Shown piece by piece: positions 1-6,980 of a stretch of DNA of 7,827 bases (the first letter of the stretch is position 1; each line of letters starts with the position of its first letter). The notes under the pieces were generated by a model. That model did no database searches. It saw nothing but the letters and a program-made list of their open reading frames with translations, and was not told the DNA's origin. Source of the DNA: an uncultured Thalassospira sp. GTDB lineage: Bacteria; Pseudomonadota; Alphaproteobacteria; Rhodospirillales_A; Thalassospiraceae. Location: the NCBI GenBank assembly GCA_946885765.1, contig CAMPHD010000142.1, positions 1 to 7,827 of the forward strand, in the 5' to 3' direction. The position numbers and the translations under genes were made by a program.

Positions 1-1082
1 TGTGCAGTTTGATTGTCCTGGTGACTGATTTGGGAAATCGAAGCACTGAGTTCCTCGGACGCGCTGGCAACGGTTTGAACGTTGTTTGATGCCTGCTCGG
101 CAGCGGCCGACACCACCGTCGCCTGTCGGCTGGTCTCTTCTGCAGTAGCCGTCATTGATGTTGCCGTCGCCTGCATTTCTGTCGCGGCCGAAGAAACGCT
201 TTTCAAAACCAACGAAACATCCGTATCAAAATCGCTGGTCAGCTTTTCGATTACTCTGGCGCGCACTTCCCTCTGCTTTTGGGCTTCAAGCTCCTGCGCA
301 GCAAGTTGTTCAGCCTTGATCATATTTTCCTTGAATACCAAAACCGCCTTGGCCATGTCCCCGATTTCGTCCTTGTGATCCTGTCCCGGGATTTCTGCCC
401 CTTTGTTTCCTTCGGCAAGGTTCGTCATGGCAATTGTGATTTTTCTGATAGGGGTCGATATCCCTGTGCCGATCAACCATGCAGCAAGCACTCCCCCAAC
501 AACCGCAGTGGCAGCAAGTATTTCCGCTGTCAGCATAGCATTACTGATCATCTTGGCTGCACGAGGCCCCAGCACATCCTGCTCTTGTTTTATACCAAGT
601 TTCAGGCTTTCGAGATCGGAAGCAACCGCTGGCCCAATCATATCAAGCGTACCGGTTACAAGCTGATTACGGCTTTCATCTCCATCTGGCATGGTAGCAA
701 CCTGATCAAAAGTCTCTTTATACACCCGAAGATCAGCACCAGCTTTTTCAACAATAACCTTAACCTCATCTTCATCAGCAAGATTGAAAAGCTCATCATT
801 AAACGTAATAGCCTGGTCAATCCGGAGCATAACCTGATCACGTGATGACACACGATCTGTCAGGAGATAGTCTTTCATAGCCACTCTGGCTTCCAGCAGA
901 TTTGCTTGAACGCGTGCGGCCTGATTTGACTGAAGTGCAATCTGGCGATAGCGGGTAAAATCATCACTTACCCTATCTAACGAAACAACTCCGACCACGG
1001 ATATCAATACAAGCAGTGCGAGTATAACGCCAAACCCACCAAACACTTTCTGCGATATTCTGAAACGCTTTAGAAAAGACAT
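1..1082 (-). CDS. methyl-accepting chemotaxis protein, N-terminal 360 residues (C-terminus beyond left edge)
   Basis: This is a transmembrane chemoreceptor that senses a ligand outside the inner membrane and signals to the CheA/CheW kinase complex. The start is ATG at 1082, chosen because GGGAGGAGAG lies just upstream (1088-1097). Residues about 13-33 form TM1 (GGFGVILALLVLISVVGVV). A mostly helical, probably periplasmic sensor domain of about 145 residues follows, resembling the four-helix-bundle type in size. TM2 spans about 180-205. HAMP covers about 206-257, with the STPIRKITIAMTNLAEG and EIGDMAKAVLVFKEN signatures. A coiled coil rich in E, Q and K follows, and from about residue 285 the signalling-domain heptads begin (ATEMQATATSMTATAEETSR, then SASEELSASISQIS). 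The conserved kinase-contact hairpin lies outside the window. The ligand cannot be inferred. No chemotaxis partner genes are adjacent, so it appears to be a scattered orphan receptor. The family call is very secure. Confidence 0.95.
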   Translation of the reverse strand, partial: MSFLKRFRISQKVFGGFGVILALLVLISVVGVVSLDRVSDDFTRYRQIALQSNQAARVQANLLEARVAMKDYLLTDRVSSRDQVMLRIDQAITFNDELFNLADEDEVKVIVEKAGADLRVYKETFDQVATMPDGDESRNQLVTGTLDMIGPAVASDLESLKLGIKQEQDVLGPRAAKMISNAMLTAEILAATAVVGGVLAAWLIGTGISTPIRKITIAMTNLAEGNKGAEIPGQDHKDEIGDMAKAVLVFKENMIKAEQLAAQELEAQKQREVRARVIEKLTSDFDTDVSLVLKSVSSAATEMQATATSMTATAEETSRQATVVSAAAEQASNNVQTVASASEELSASISQISHQDNQTA

Positions 1083-1218
1083 TTTGACTCTCCTCCCACA
1101 ACAGTAAACAACTGTTCTACATATAAGTATTTGGAAATTCGAGCCACTCAAAAGAGTGAACGGCATCACAGGAAGTGATGATTTTTGCGCGAGTTAGTGT
1201 TGTTTAATATAAATATCA
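1083..1218. other. intergenic gap between MATE gene and chemoreceptor, with small inverted repeats
   Basis: The gap holds three short dyads. CACTC-aaaa-GAGTG is at 1145-1158. CATCAC-aggaa-GTGATG is at 1164-1180 and is followed on the plus strand by ATTTTT. AACAG-taaacaa-CTGTT is at 1100-1116, immediately upstream of the chemoreceptor ribosome binding site. None has a GC-rich stem plus a T-run in the minus direction, so no convincing terminator for the MATE gene is seen. The promoter of the chemoreceptor should lie here, but no good -35/-10 pair was found. Confidence 0.4.
1088..1097 (-). promoter_or_regulatory. Shine-Dalgarno of the chemoreceptor gene
   Basis: On the minus strand this reads GGGAGGAGAG, a near-perfect anti-16S match a few bases before the ATG at 1082. 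It fixes the start of the chemoreceptor. Confidence 0.85.
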
Positions 1219-2583
1219 TCATGTATGAATGGAATTTTTCATACCCCAAGAATCTCCCCCTTTCATCCGGCAGGAAATTCGATAACCTGTTCCTCCGGTT
1301 ATCACGCCGAATAAAACGATAGCTAACGCCTGACCAGCCAGGATGCCAACCACACCAAAATAAATCCCGCCAATCCAAACCAATGGAATCACGCCGAACA
1401 TTTCCTTGGCCAGATCAAACGCCATCGAAAGATTAGGTCGACCGATAACATTGAAGAAAGTATGCGATGAGAATTGCAGACCGAGAAACACATAAAATGG
1501 CGCTGTAAAACTGCAAAAAATCGATAAATACGCCGCTGTTTGGTCAGATGCACTGAACAAATCTGCAATCTGGCCCTGAAACAGGAACAGGACAACACAA
1601 ACAAGCACACCATAAGCAGAAATCAACCCCCAAACATTATGCCAGATACTTCGGATCCTACCCGCTCTGCCGGCGGCAAAATTTTGTCCAATGATCGGAC
1701 CTATTGCCTGGGGTAACGCCATGTAACCGACAAAGACGAATGGCGCGATCCGTTCAATGATCGCCATGGCCGCTACGGCATCCGCTCCGAACTTTGCCAT
1801 ACTGGACATGATGAAGGCGCTGGCGACTGGTGGGCCGATCTTTGCCAATCCGACCGGTACGGTTACACGCGCAATATCACGGATGTCCTTGCGAAACAGC
1901 GTCGCATCAAACCGGCCAAGCATGTGATGAACGTTTCGAACACCATAAAAGGCCACCGCCATGATCGCGATCCGTGACACGACGGTTGCCCATGCTGCCC
2001 CTTCGACACCCCAATCGAAACCAAAGATGAAAATGGGATCGAGGACTGCATTGACCGCGGCACCAGCCATTTTCGACCACATGGCACGTTGCTTCGACCC
2101 GATCGCACGCAATAATGCCCCTGATGACATGCTCAGAACCAAAACCGGCAAACACAGGATCACGATCTGCACATATGTGACACCAACGTCGCGCGCCTTG
2201 CCAACCGCCCCGAATATATCAAGCATCCAAGGTGCCGACAGCCACAAAACAACTGTCATCACTCCCGATAGCACAAGACCGAACACCAAAATATGCGTGG
2301 CATAAATTTTTGCCCGGTTCCGATCACCAAGCCCCTCAGCCCGCGAAACAAGGGCCGTCATCGCGGTCGAAATGCCAAGCGAAATCGCCAAGGTAAAAAA
2401 GATGATCGGCCACGCAAAACCAAGACCGGCGATAATTTCAACATCGCCCAGAAGGCTTAAAAAAAACAGATCAAGCGCATCAACCAGCACCATCGCCACA
2501 AGTGCAAGCATGCTGGTATGCGCCATTGAAAATATGTGACGCAGGATTGAACCTGACACAAAATATTGCGACTGCATGGCCAT
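1219..2583 (-). CDS. MATE-family efflux transporter
   Basis: This is an inner-membrane exporter of the multidrug and toxic compound extrusion family (NorM/DinF type), which expels small organic, often cationic, molecules using a Na+ or H+ gradient. The 454 residues match the usual family length of about 450, and about twelve hydrophobic segments arranged as two halves are visible. Family signatures are VDALDLFFLSLLG in the first helix (with the acidic residue D35), NAVLDPIFIFG (178-188) followed by GVEGAAWAT (192-200), and IGPIIGQN (294-301) in the second half. The start is uncertain: ATG at 2583 or ATG at 2577. Neither has a recognisable Shine-Dalgarno, which is unusual here and may mean coupling to the gene ending 34 bp upstream. 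The substrate is unknown. The neighbouring 449-residue protein may produce or modify it (inference). Confidence 0.92.
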   Translation of the reverse strand: MAMQSQYFVSGSILRHIFSMAHTSMLALVAMVLVDALDLFFLSLLGDVEIIAGLGFAWPIIFFTLAISLGISTAMTALVSRAEGLGDRNRAKIYATHILVFGLVLSGVMTVVLWLSAPWMLDIFGAVGKARDVGVTYVQIVILCLPVLVLSMSSGALLRAIGSKQRAMWSKMAGAAVNAVLDPIFIFGFDWGVEGAAWATVVSRIAIMAVAFYGVRNVHHMLGRFDATLFRKDIRDIARVTVPVGLAKIGPPVASAFIMSSMAKFGADAVAAMAIIERIAPFVFVGYMALPQAIGPIIGQNFAAGRAGRIRSIWHNVWGLISAYGVLVCVVLFLFQGQIADLFSASDQTAAYLSIFCSFTAPFYVFLGLQFSSHTFFNVIGRPNLSMAFDLAKEMFGVIPLVWIGGIYFGVVGILAGQALAIVLFGVITGGTGYRISCRMKGGDSWGMKNSIHT

Positions 2584-2617
2584 CGGATTTCACACAGAAG
2601 AGAACGGGACGGCAGGA

Positions 2618-3967
2618 TCAACCATCGTTATTTGGTCGCAGGATAAATTCGAATTCGCGTTCTTCGGTTGTTGCACAATCATCCCCGGAAAGCAGCGGCA
2701 TGCGCGAAAGCCCCTCCCGGTTGACTGGCGATGCCGATATCCGGGCGGCATCCGGGCCGATTTTCCATTTCGCAGCGATGACACTGGGGTTCTCGGCATC
2801 AAACTCGTCCAGCTTGCGCCAGATACGAGATTGCAGAACCGGCGCGTAGGGAAATTTCTGCTGGGTCCAGAAACGTTTCGAAGGTTGAAAATATCCGACT
2901 TCATCCAGGAACGAGACACCGAAATAGTAGCATGACTCCAGCGAGTTATAGAAATGACTGTCCGGAACAAAGCTGCCATCGCGTCTGAGCGAATGACCGA
3001 CACACCAGTCCAGCATTTCGGCAATCTGTTCGCGCGCTAAAGCACGTTCTGCCGACTGCATATGCGGCCACCCATAGCGAAAGATTTTCGCAACGTCATA
3101 GTTGTTATGATTGTTGAATTCACCTCGGCTGAGCCATCCTTGCGGATATTCCAATTGCCGGCTTTCAAGCGTGGTGCGGATGATATCGGACCAATGCCCG
3201 ACCCGCCCCTTGCGATAGGATACGATATGGAATGTATAGCTAAGATCATCGTAACGATGCGTCTTGCCATCCGACACATACCATGGCCCCCAATAACCGG
3301 TTTCGGGGTTCTGGATTTCATCAAGGAATTCACGGAACGCATCAACATAGCTTTGGTCAAGATCGATGCCACGCACATGTTCCTGCGCATAGCGCCGCAA
3401 GGACGGTTTGAAGCAAAGCTGTGCCAGACAGCAGATCACACTGCCAAATTCATCCCGCTGATTGCGTCCGGTCGCTGCGATATCGGAAACCAGTAGCTTT
3501 TCCAGATAACCGCGCATCGCCGATGCGGTTGCGATCGGCTCAAGAAAGTGCAGCGGATAACGCGGCGCACGGCCCTCATTAGCCAATTCATGCAAACGCA
3601 CGATGGTCGCATCAAATTTGTGGTGGAATTCGTTATATTGCCAGCCCCACGAGCCATCGACGGCAGACTGACTTGCGACATAGCTTTGATCGACGTCATC
3701 AAAGCTGTTTTCCAGTCTGTCGACAAGTTGGTCAAGTTCCGGCCAGTATGCCGTGTATCGCGCCAACCATTTGGCATAGATATACAATTGCTGGGACGCC
3801 AGCATTGTCCGGCTGTATTCGGAAAATTTACGCAGCGCGAGCGATAAAGCCCCCAGATAATCGATATATTTGAGCGCCTTGTCCTGATAGCCGTGATCGT
3901 AACGCGTAAAATCCCGCGTAATCACACAACTGTCTCCAATTCCTGTAAGGCTTTGCTCAATCGACAT
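2618..3967 (-). CDS. uncharacterised 449-residue protein, probable alpha/alpha-toroid fold
   Basis: I do not recognise a named family with confidence. The protein is 449 residues, soluble, without a signal peptide or membrane helix, and rich in Trp, Tyr and His. Three similarly built motifs are spaced about 105-115 residues apart: DGSWGWQ (104-110), QNPETGYWGPW (219-229) and RDGSF (329-333). Each follows a predicted helix and resembles the Q-x(3-4)-G-x-W turns of terpene-cyclase/prenyltransferase toroids and of alpha/alpha-barrel sugar enzymes. Other notable stretches are RGEFNNHNNYDVAKIFRYGW (281-300) and SHFYNSLESCYYFGVSFLDE (337-356), dense in polar and aromatic residues as in an active-site cleft. 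The start is ATG at 3967, supported by AGGAAAAGG upstream. The MATE transporter lies 34 bp downstream on the same strand, suggesting co-transcription. The terpene-cyclase DxDD motif is absent. An enzyme acting on a carbohydrate or lipid-like substrate is possible but unproven. That the gene is real is near certain from its length and coherent composition. Confidence 0.82.
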   Translation of the reverse strand: MSIEQSLTGIGDSCVITRDFTRYDHGYQDKALKYIDYLGALSLALRKFSEYSRTMLASQQLYIYAKWLARYTAYWPELDQLVDRLENSFDDVDQSYVASQSAVDGSWGWQYNEFHHKFDATIVRLHELANEGRAPRYPLHFLEPIATASAMRGYLEKLLVSDIAATGRNQRDEFGSVICCLAQLCFKPSLRRYAQEHVRGIDLDQSYVDAFREFLDEIQNPETGYWGPWYVSDGKTHRYDDLSYTFHIVSYRKGRVGHWSDIIRTTLESRQLEYPQGWLSRGEFNNHNNYDVAKIFRYGWPHMQSAERALAREQIAEMLDWCVGHSLRRDGSFVPDSHFYNSLESCYYFGVSFLDEVGYFQPSKRFWTQQKFPYAPVLQSRIWRKLDEFDAENPSVIAAKWKIGPDAARISASPVNREGLSRMPLLSGDDCATTEEREFEFILRPNNDG

Positions 3968-4072
3968 TGGTTGCCTTTTCCTGCTAGTCTCAGAAATGCG
4001 AACCTGCTTCCTTGCATCGGAGCGTTACCGGTGCCAACTGTCAGGCAATGCGTGAATTCCCCACTCCGCTTG

Positions 4073-4088
4073 GCAGGATGCATCCTGC
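4073..4088. repeat. perfect 16-bp palindrome upstream of the toroid-protein gene
   Basis: The sequence GCAGGATGCATCCTGC is its own reverse complement over all 16 bases. It sits 106 bp upstream of the ATG at 3967, in non-coding DNA, where a regulator of the leftward gene pair could bind. It has no loop, so a protein-binding operator is likelier than an RNA hairpin. No regulator family is assigned. Confidence 0.55.
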
Positions 4089-4281
4089 TGTTGGGATTGA
4101 TGTTTTCAGGCTCTCCTTTTTAGCCCAAAGTGACAACCCATTGTTTTATAATGGTTGCCAAATAGAGCCATTTAAACAGCTAATAAGTGTATATCTTGAA
4201 ACCGATCACAACACCACCCTAAAGGTGAATTCTGGATGAATTTTCATATACAAAAGAATAATCCTCTTCCCACCAATATCC

Positions 4282-4312
4282 ATGCTCTGCCCAGGAATTA
4301 AAACCAGAGCAT
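4282..4312. repeat. 8-bp inverted repeat with 15-nt loop
   Basis: The arms are ATGCTCTG (4282-4289) and CAGAGCAT (4305-4312). They lie beyond the operon terminator on the minus strand, about 315 bp upstream of the toroid-protein start. They could form a stem in a leader RNA or be chance. No T-run follows on either strand. Confidence 0.35.
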
Positions 4313-4348
4313 AGAAATCCCTGACAGAAAATACCGGCATTATAAGGG

Positions 4349-4378
4349 CAAAAGAAAAGGCGCCCGAAACGGGCGCCT
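4349..4378 (-). terminator. rho-independent terminator of the DUF2849-cysI-DUF934 operon
   Basis: The stem AGGCGCCCG / CGGGCGCCT is 9 bp, perfectly paired and GC-rich, closed by a 3-base loop (4367-4369). Read on the minus strand it runs straight into TTTTCTTTT (4350-4358). The opposite direction lacks a T-run, so it is unidirectional. It lies 87 bp after the stop codon of the DUF934 gene, isolating this operon from the leftward genes. Confidence 0.88.
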
Positions 4379-4464
4379 CCGAGGCAAAGCTATTCAAAGC
4401 TCGATCTGGCGAAAAAGATAAATCAGGGCGCAGATTTAATAGCCGCCCGACGCCGTTCACGAAG

Positions 4465-4947
4465 CTATGTGGCAGTGGCGCGCCCGTCCCCTGTCGGCTG
4501 GTAATAAACCGTCATTTCCTTCAACGCGGCACGGACCTTTGTCAGCGACACGTCATCATCATTTTTCAATTCGTAAGCATCGAAACCGCACCGATGCATA
4601 TACAGAATCTGATCTCGCAACACGTCACCGATTGCGCGAAGTTCGCCCTTGAAACCCAGACGTTCTCGCAAAACACGGGCGTAGGAATATCCGCGCCCGT
4701 CCGTATAGGCCGGGAAATTGACCGTGATGATCGAAAGACGATCAAGATCATGAGCCAGATCTTCGGGGGCGTCGCCCGGATTGAGCTGCACACCAAGACC
4801 ACCATTGCGCCCGATCAGCGTTTCACGTTCTTCCTTGAACCGCGCAAGTGGCACAATGATGTTTTCCTCGCCCGACGGCAGGTCGGCTTCGGCATCAAGC
4901 GTGACCCATTCCTGATCGATCACACTGTCATTCTTAACGATCGCCAT
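4465..4947 (-). CDS. DUF934 family protein, sulfite-reductase operon partner
   Basis: This is a 160-residue soluble protein of the DUF934 family (COG3749), commonly encoded next to sulfite/nitrite reductase in proteobacteria and usually described only as a probable oxidoreductase or sulfur-assimilation accessory. The family core is plain: FPAYTDGRGYSYARVLRE (78-95), GELRAIGDVLRDQ (101-113) and RCGFDAYEL (119-127). It has a single cysteine (C120), so an iron-sulfur cluster of its own is unlikely. The start ATG at 4947 is fixed by AAGGAGGT at 4953-4960. An in-frame ATG at 5025 would overlap the reductase by 92 bp with no support. The gene overlaps the end of the reductase by 14 bp, implying translational coupling and roughly matched synthesis. 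In many relatives a cysH gene sits between these two. Here it is absent. Confidence 0.93.
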   Translation of the reverse strand: MAIVKNDSVIDQEWVTLDAEADLPSGEENIIVPLARFKEERETLIGRNGGLGVQLNPGDAPEDLAHDLDRLSIITVNFPAYTDGRGYSYARVLRERLGFKGELRAIGDVLRDQILYMHRCGFDAYELKNDDDVSLTKVRAALKEMTVYYQPTGDGRATAT

Positions 4948-6589
4948 AAAGCACCTCCTTGAACGGGTCCATGCCGACACGGCGATAGGTATCGATAAAG
5001 CGTTCGCCAGTTTCGCGAATACCAAGATATTTGGTCACCAGACTTTCAATGGCATCGACGACTTCGGCTTCGGAGAAACCGGCACCGGCAATTTTACCAA
5101 TTTCGGCATTCTCGCTGGCATCGCCGCCAAGGGTAATCTGATAGAATTCCTTGCCACGTTTATCGAGGCCAAGAATGCCGATATGACCTACATGGTGATG
5201 CCCGCAGGCATTGATGCAGCCGGAAATCTTTATCTTGAGTTCGCCGATATCATGCTGACGATCCAGATCGGAAAAACGTTCCGAAATGCGCTGTGAAAGC
5301 GGGATCGAACGCGCTGTTGCCAGTGCGCAGTAATCCAGCCCGGGGCAGGAAATGATGTCGGTAACATAGCCAAGGTTTGCCGTCGCCAGATTGGCATTCT
5401 TCAGTTCCGCCCAAAGCGAGAACAGATCAGCCTTTTTCACGTGCGGCAAAACCAGGTTCTGTTCGTGGGTCACACGAACATCGCCAAAGCTGTATTGCTC
5501 GGACAGATCAGCAACCAGCTCCATCTGGGTATCAGTTGCGTCACCCGGAATACCGCCAATCGGTTTTAGCGATACGTTGGCAATCGCGTAGCCCGGCTGC
5601 TTGTGTGCGATCACGTTCGAACGCACCCAGTTGGAAAATTCCCGGTTTTCGGCCTTACGACGTTCAAATTCGGCATCATCGTCGGAAAGGGTTTCGAATG
5701 CCGGAGGGGCGAACTGATCAATGTAATGCGCAATTTCGGCATCATCGACGCGCAGTGATCCGTCCTTGATCTGCGCCCATTCTTCTTCGACCAGACGCTG
5801 CATTTCCTCGACCCCGATTTCATGGACGAGGATTTTGATGCGCGCCTTGTACTTGTTGTCGCGACGGCCAAAGCGGTTGTAAACGCGCAGGATCGCCTCA
5901 AGATACGAGAACAGATCGTTCTTGCCGATAAAGTCACGCACGGTCTTGCCAACGAACGGCGTGCGACCAAGTCCACCACCGACGATGACTTCAAACCCAA
6001 CCTCGCCCGCATCATCCTGATGCATCCGAAGCCCGATATCATGCACCTTGACCGCAGCACGGTCGTTTGGCGATCCTGTCACCGCGATCTTGAACTTGCG
6101 CGGCAGATAGGTGAATTCCGGGTGGAAGGTCGACCACTGGCGGATTAGTTCGCAATAGGGGCGCGGATCTTCGATCTCGTCTGCGGCGGCGCCTGCATAC
6201 TGATCGGTGGTCGTATTGCGGATGCAGTTGCCTGATGTCTGAATGGCGTGCATTTCAACCTTGGCAAGGTCAAGCAGCGCATCGGGGATTTCGGCAAGCT
6301 TCGGCCAGTTATACTGGATATTCTGACGGGTTGTGAAATGGCCATAGCCCTTGTCATAGCGGCGCGCGATATAGCCAAGCTGGCGCAACTGATCGGCGCG
6401 CAACGTGCCATAGGGAACCGCGACGCGCAGCATATAGGCGTGAAGCTGGAGATAAACACCGTTCATCAGACGCAGCGGACGGAACTGGTCTTCGGTAATG
6501 TCGCCGGACAGGCGACGTTTGACCTGCTCGCGGAACTGCTCGGTACGTTCCAGCACCAGCTGGCGGTCGAAATCATCATAGCGATACAT
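4934..6589 (-). CDS. cysI: siroheme-dependent nitrite/sulfite reductase (CysI-type hemoprotein)
   Basis: This cytoplasmic enzyme performs the six-electron reduction of sulfite to sulfide (or nitrite to ammonia) at a siroheme coupled to a [4Fe-4S] cluster. The 551 residues match the hemoprotein family length and show its two-fold repeated ferredoxin-like/catalytic layout. The cluster and siroheme ligands are present: C415 and C421 in CPGLDYC, and C458 and C462 in GCINACGHHH. The N-terminal half has HFTTRQNIQYNW (84-95), NCIRN (121-125) and VIVGGGLGRTP (201-211), typical of the siroheme pocket and parachute region. The start ATG at 6589 has AAGGAGGG six bases upstream. It lies 12 bp after the DUF2849 stop and overlaps DUF934 by 14 bp. 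No CysJ flavoprotein is encoded here, so ferredoxin or another small donor is likely. Sulfite is favoured over nitrite because of the DUF2849 and DUF934 partners. Sequence alone does not settle it. Confidence 0.95.
   Translation of the reverse strand: MYRYDDFDRQLVLERTEQFREQVKRRLSGDITEDQFRPLRLMNGVYLQLHAYMLRVAVPYGTLRADQLRQLGYIARRYDKGYGHFTTRQNIQYNWPKLAEIPDALLDLAKVEMHAIQTSGNCIRNTTTDQYAGAAADEIEDPRPYCELIRQWSTFHPEFTYLPRKFKIAVTGSPNDRAAVKVHDIGLRMHQDDAGEVGFEVIVGGGLGRTPFVGKTVRDFIGKNDLFSYLEAILRVYNRFGRRDNKYKARIKILVHEIGVEEMQRLVEEEWAQIKDGSLRVDDAEIAHYIDQFAPPAFETLSDDDAEFERRKAENREFSNWVRSNVIAHKQPGYAIANVSLKPIGGIPGDATDTQMELVADLSEQYSFGDVRVTHEQNLVLPHVKKADLFSLWAELKNANLATANLGYVTDIISCPGLDYCALATARSIPLSQRISERFSDLDRQHDIGELKIKISGCINACGHHHVGHIGILGLDKRGKEFYQITLGGDASENAEIGKIAGAGFSEAEVVDAIESLVTKYLGIRETGERFIDTYRRVGMDPFKEVLYGDR
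4953..4960 (-). promoter_or_regulatory. Shine-Dalgarno of the DUF934 gene, inside the reductase coding region
   Basis: The minus strand reads AAGGAGGT five bases before ATG 4947. It lies within the last codons of the reductase and decides the DUF934 start in favour of 160 residues rather than 186. Confidence 0.88.
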
Positions 6590-6595
6590 GGTGTA

Positions 6596-6604
6596 CCCTC
6601 CTTA
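6596..6604 (-). promoter_or_regulatory. Shine-Dalgarno of cysI fused with the DUF2849 stop codon
   Basis: The minus strand reads TAAGGAGGG. The TAA is the DUF2849 stop codon (6602-6604) and AAGGAGGG is the ribosome binding site, six bases before ATG 6589. This couples termination of one gene to initiation of the next. Confidence 0.88.
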
Positions 6605-6895
6605 CCCGGCCTGATAGCCGAGATCCTGCCGCACGCTGGGACCCTTGGTGCGCAGAACTTCACGGTATTTCGTCGGAACCAGCCCGCCGTCCTGTTGCTC
6701 GACCTCGATCAGATACGGACCGACGATAACGGTATCGAGCTCGGGAACGCTGGCCTCGACCAGCAAGGCGTCACCCGCCTCTTTTCCATCGGCAATACGC
6801 GACTGGTCTATGTTTTCGCTCCAACCGCCATCAGCGGTCAGAAACACCACCAGCCCGTCATCAAGACGGTTTGCCGTGACAACTTGCAGGGACAT
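6602..6895 (-). CDS. DUF2849 family protein
   Basis: This is a 97-residue soluble protein of the DUF2849 family, known almost only from alphaproteobacterial operons with siroheme synthase and sulfite reductase. Its molecular role is undefined. Family-like stretches are VVTANRLDDGLVVFL (5-19), GPYLIEV (59-65) and YREVLRTKGPS (77-87). It has no cysteine and no membrane segment, so it is unlikely to be a redox carrier. A binding, chaperone or regulatory role toward the reductase or siroheme delivery is conceivable (inference). ATG 6895 is the natural start and gives the expected length, but its ribosome site (GAGAG) is far weaker than those of the two following genes. It is first in the operon. 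The siroheme synthase cysG often found just upstream in relatives is missing. Confidence 0.92.
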   Translation of the reverse strand: MSLQVVTANRLDDGLVVFLTADGGWSENIDQSRIADGKEAGDALLVEASVPELDTVIVGPYLIEVEQQDGGLVPTKYREVLRTKGPSVRQDLGYQAG

Positions 6896-6980
6896 TCGGT
6901 TCTCTCAGCCTGTAAATCTCTCTGGGTGATGTCCTGTCTATGGACATTTTCTGCATCAGAATTTGGATGATTATCCACTA

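Larger units (their letters stand above)
3968..4464. other. 497-bp non-coding region between the DUF934 operon end and the toroid-protein gene
   Basis: No open frame here looks real. Features seen are the minus-strand terminator at 4349-4378, an inverted repeat ATGCTCTG/CAGAGCAT at 4282-4312, and a perfect 16-bp palindrome at 4073-4088. The segment about 4140-4260 is AT-rich and carries TATAAT on the plus strand (4147-4152), but without a matching -35. The promoter for the leftward toroid/MATE unit should be here, so the transcript may have a long untranslated leader. No known riboswitch was recognised. Confidence 0.6.

Noticed and set aside
279..845. 188-codon plus-strand open frame
   Set aside because: It is antisense to the chemoreceptor, whose TM, HAMP and coiled-coil features are unmistakable in the minus frame.
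1164..1186. CATCAC-aggaa-GTGATG hairpin followed by ATTTTT as a plus-strand terminator
   Set aside because: No plus-strand gene ends here and the stem is short and AT-containing. In the minus direction needed for the MATE gene there is no T-run after it.
4147..4152. Perfect TATAAT on the plus strand as a promoter
   Set aside because: No acceptable -35 lies 16-18 bp upstream and no plus-strand gene follows.
3893..4239. Two overlapping plus-strand frames of 75-76 codons
   Set aside because: They overlap the 5' end of the real minus-strand 449-residue gene and the palindrome region, with no start signal or family resemblance.
4206..4460. Possible 84-residue minus-strand gene in the gap after DUF934
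   Set aside because: The frame runs through the GC-rich terminator hairpin, has no ribosome binding site and no recognisable protein features.
4948..5025. 26-residue N-terminal extension of the DUF934 protein
   Set aside because: The extension lies wholly within cysI coding sequence, lacks a ribosome site, and the consensus AAGGAGGT directly precedes ATG 4947.
6248..6970. 240-codon plus-strand open frame
   Set aside because: It is antisense to cysI, DUF2849 and their promoter, and the minus-strand products have clear family motifs. The long frame is a codon-usage shadow.
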